The position numbers were made by a program, and so were the translations under genes. A model generated the notes under the pieces. That model was not told the DNA's origin, searched no databases, and was given only the letters and a program-made list of their open reading frames with translations. A DNA stretch of 13,187 nt from Candidatus Zixiibacteriota bacterium (GTDB taxonomy: Bacteria; Zixibacteria; MSB-5A5; GN15; FEB-12), in contig JAMPYH010000041.1 of the NCBI GenBank assembly GCA_023700785.1, positions 1-13,187 on the forward strand, in the 5' to 3' direction. Within the stretch, counting starts at the first letter, position 1; every line of letters starts with the position of its first letter. Shown here in pieces: positions 13,169-13,187 of this stretch.

Positions 13169-13187
13169 TTGGAAGAAAATCGCTTCC
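13169..13187 (+). CDS. Start of a gene that leaves the window (six codons visible)
   Basis: A TTG start with an ideal GGAGG and a promoter upstream begins a reading frame M-E-E-N-R-F, cut by the window edge. Too little is visible for a function. It is divergent from the aldolase/folate operon. Confidence 0.45.

Overview
The window looks like chromosomal DNA from a Gram-negative bacterium of the FCB superphylum, possibly a candidate phylum such as Zixibacteria. The main reason is a secreted protein ending in a type IX secretion (Por) C-terminal sorting domain of the 'NYPNPFNP' kind. A DUF3078-like outer-membrane protein, secreted PDZ proteases and moderately GC-rich DNA fit this. The phylum assignment is inference; no rRNA or marker gene is present.

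Left part (1-7668, all plus strand): a 5'-truncated multi-pass membrane protein with a proline-rich tail; a secreted repeat protein of LiaF/DUF4097 'toast-rack' type; an intrinsic terminator; an HtrA/DegP-type serine protease followed, with an 8-bp overlap, by a paralogue that has lost the whole catalytic triad but kept two PDZ domains; a terminator and about 300 bp of non-coding DNA; a cohesin-like T9SS-exported protein; and a protein with an active Ser/Thr kinase domain, a second kinase domain with HGN in place of HRD, and a C-terminal membrane anchor. This half is envelope, proteostasis and signalling.

Right part (7675-12892, all minus strand): read in its own direction it runs class II aldolase, aminotransferase-like protein, folB, folK, deoxynucleoside kinase, panB, then a DUF3078-like outer-membrane protein. 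Junctions from the aldolase to panB are 6 bp, a 4-bp overlap (GTGA), 7 bp, a 20-bp overlap and 3 bp, so this is almost certainly one transcript. FolB and FolK are consecutive steps to the folate pterin, and PanB consumes 5,10-methylene-tetrahydrofolate, so the operon joins folate synthesis, a folate-using step of pantothenate synthesis and nucleotide salvage.

The right edge holds a good plus-strand promoter, a ribosome binding site and the first codons of a gene leaving the window.

The most unusual content is three degenerate enzyme homologues that are full-length and embedded in well-organised operons: a triad-less HtrA paralogue, a pseudokinase domain in tandem with an active kinase, and a fold-type-I aminotransferase homologue in the folate operon with Tyr where the PLP-binding lysine should be. 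No mobile element, CRISPR array, tRNA or rRNA was seen.
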